From Lachnospiraceae bacterium UBA2734 (GTDB taxonomy: Bacteria > Bacillota > Clostridia > Lachnospirales > Lachnospiraceae): a stretch of DNA of 7,238 nt. A model generated the notes under the pieces. That model saw only the letters and a list, made by a program, of their open reading frames with translations. It made no database searches and was not told the origin of the DNA. Every line of letters starts with the position of its first letter. Positions within the stretch are counted from its first letter, which is position 1. Shown in pieces: positions 6,454-7,238 of this stretch. The position numbers and the translations under genes are program-made. The stretch lies in contig DEKA01000043.1 of assembly GCA_002353635.1 (NCBI GenBank), positions 1 through 7,238 on the forward strand, in the 5' to 3' direction.

Positions 6454-7134
6454 TCAGATCTTATCTTCTGCAGGCTTTACGCGCACACTGACCGCTGCGC
6501 CGTCCCCCTCCTGCAGAAGAAGCGTCTGCATCTCCTCATTGTTCCTGAGAGCCTCCAGATATTCCCGCATCCGGCTGTGGATCGTGCGGTCTCTTCTCTT
6601 TACGGCAAACCTTGAGGAGAGGATCTCCCCTCCCTTGAAAATATTGTCCGTAAGGAGAATCCCCTGCAGCTCCAGAAGGCGCAGCACCTCCGGAAGGAAG
6701 TGAATGTACTGTCCCTTTGCCGCATCCATAAAAATAAAATCGAATCTGCCCTTCAGTGTTCCGAGAATTTCAGCCGCATCCCCTTCCAGAAGGGTGATGT
6801 CATCAGCTGCGCCGGCCAGTGCGAAGTTCTCCCGCGCCCTCTTTGCCCTCTCCTGATCGCGCTCGATGGTCACGATCTTTGCGCCCTCCGGTGCATAGGT
6901 ATGCATGAGACAGGCGGAAAAGCCCGTTGCCGTGCCCACCTCGAGAATCCGCATGGGACGCTCTGCCGCGAGAAGAAATCTTATAAGGCTCTGTGTCTGC
7001 GGGCGGATGATCGGTATTCCCTCCGCCAGCGCCTTTTTTTCCATTTCATTCAAAAGAACGGTATTACCGGCACTCATAGACTCGATGAATGTCAGTATCC
7101 GTTCTTCCTTCTCCATTTCACTGGAATGTATCAT
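6454..7134 (-). CDS. trmR: SAM-dependent O-methyltransferase, TrmR/YrrM type (tRNA 5-hydroxyuridine methyltransferase)
   Basis: This is a 226-residue class I methyltransferase of the Methyltransf_3 family. The SAM-binding motif I is ILEVGTATGFSA (residues 63-74), the acidic residue ending strand 2 is Glu91 in TIERD, and GDA at 118-120 follows. FIFMDAAKGQY (134-144) and LLTDN (160-164) carry Asp137, Asp163 and Asn164, the usual divalent metal ligands of this family. A basic stretch around 179-190 with RMREY fits the family C-terminal end. In Bacillus the family member YrrM, now TrmR, methylates 5-hydroxyuridine at tRNA position 34 to 5-methoxyuridine. The U32 gene directly downstream would supply that substrate, which favours TrmR over a small-molecule catechol-type methyltransferase. 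The ATG start lies 6 bases after the upstream stop and has no good Shine-Dalgarno, so translation may be coupled to the upstream gene. Met7 is an alternative start, also without a clear binding site. Confidence 0.8.
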   Translation of the reverse strand: MIHSSEMEKEERILTFIESMSAGNTVLLNEMEKKALAEGIPIIRPQTQSLIRFLLAAERPMRILEVGTATGFSACLMHTYAPEGAKIVTIERDQERAKRARENFALAGAADDITLLEGDAAEILGTLKGRFDFIFMDAAKGQYIHFLPEVLRLLELQGILLTDNIFKGGEILSSRFAVKRRDRTIHSRMREYLEALRNNEEMQTLLLQEGDGAAVSVRVKPAEDKI

Positions 7135-7140
7135 GTTCGT

Positions 7141-7238
7141 TTATGGCGTCTGCGTATCCGTGCCGCTCTGTGCCGTACCGTCTTCGACGGAAGATAACTC
7201 CGTGGAAGCCTCTGTGCTCTCCGTTTCACCGGCGGAAG
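7141..7238 (-). CDS. C-terminal end of an unidentified protein (possibly MltG)
   Basis: An open frame enters from the right edge and ends at a TAA whose last base is 7141. It gives 31 residues, 13 of them Ser or Thr and 7 acidic, with no Lys or Arg, so it looks like a disordered extracytoplasmic or flexible tail rather than a folded domain. The stop lies 6 bases before the start of the methyltransferase gene, so the two are almost certainly co-transcribed. In Bacillus the gene before yrrM is yrrL, the endolytic murein transglycosylase MltG, and the same order is common in Firmicutes. That identity is inferred from gene order alone, since no catalytic part of the protein lies in the window. 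The reading frame itself is well supported by position and spacing; the function is not. Confidence 0.45.
   Translation of the reverse strand, partial: SAGETESTEASTELSSVEDGTAQSGTDTQTP

Overview
The window is a compact bacterial block in which every gene reads on the minus strand, so transcription runs from high to low coordinates. The gene content points to a low-to-moderate GC Gram-positive anaerobe of the Clostridia, probably near the Lachnospiraceae. The grounds are a type III glutamine synthetase, a two-RCK TrkA with TrkH, Shine-Dalgarno sites of the AAGGAG type, and the neighbour order O-methyltransferase then U32 protein, which matches yrrM-yrrN/yrrO of Bacillus. The taxon is an inference; no rRNA or other marker gene is present.

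Layout in the direction of transcription. (1) 7238-7141: the last 31 codons of an unidentified protein with an acidic Ser/Thr-rich tail, possibly mltG by gene order. (2) 7134-6454: a class I SAM-dependent O-methyltransferase of the TrmR/YrrM type. (3) 6453-6382: a gap with a perfect 16-base palindrome. (4) 6381-5149: a U32-family protein of the TrhP/YegQ type with four conserved cysteines. (5) 5138-3027: a 703-residue type III glutamine synthetase, starting 10 bases after the U32 stop. (6) 3026-2918: a gap with a strong hairpin that lacks a U-tract. (7) 2917-1559: TrkA. (8) a short gap with a hairpin directly before the ribosome binding site of trkH. (9) 1516-74: TrkH. (10) 73-1: the leftover end, holding only a possible 20-codon cysteine-rich ORF.

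Functionally there are three modules. TrhP and TrmR would together make 5-hydroxyuridine and then 5-methoxyuridine at the tRNA wobble position, which broadens codon reading. GlnN assimilates ammonium into glutamine. TrkA and TrkH form a gated potassium uptake system, with TrkA as the cytosolic nucleotide-sensing ring and TrkH as the membrane channel subunit. The close packing of glnN behind trhP suggests co-transcription. The glnN-trkA gap is the likeliest operon boundary, but no clear intrinsic terminator or promoter is visible there.

No previously undescribed system, mobile element, CRISPR array, tRNA or rRNA was found. The unusual signals are small: three intergenic hairpins or palindromes, one of them placed to affect trkH translation, and a tiny cysteine-rich ORF after trkH. 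No gene-free stretch exceeds 110 bases.
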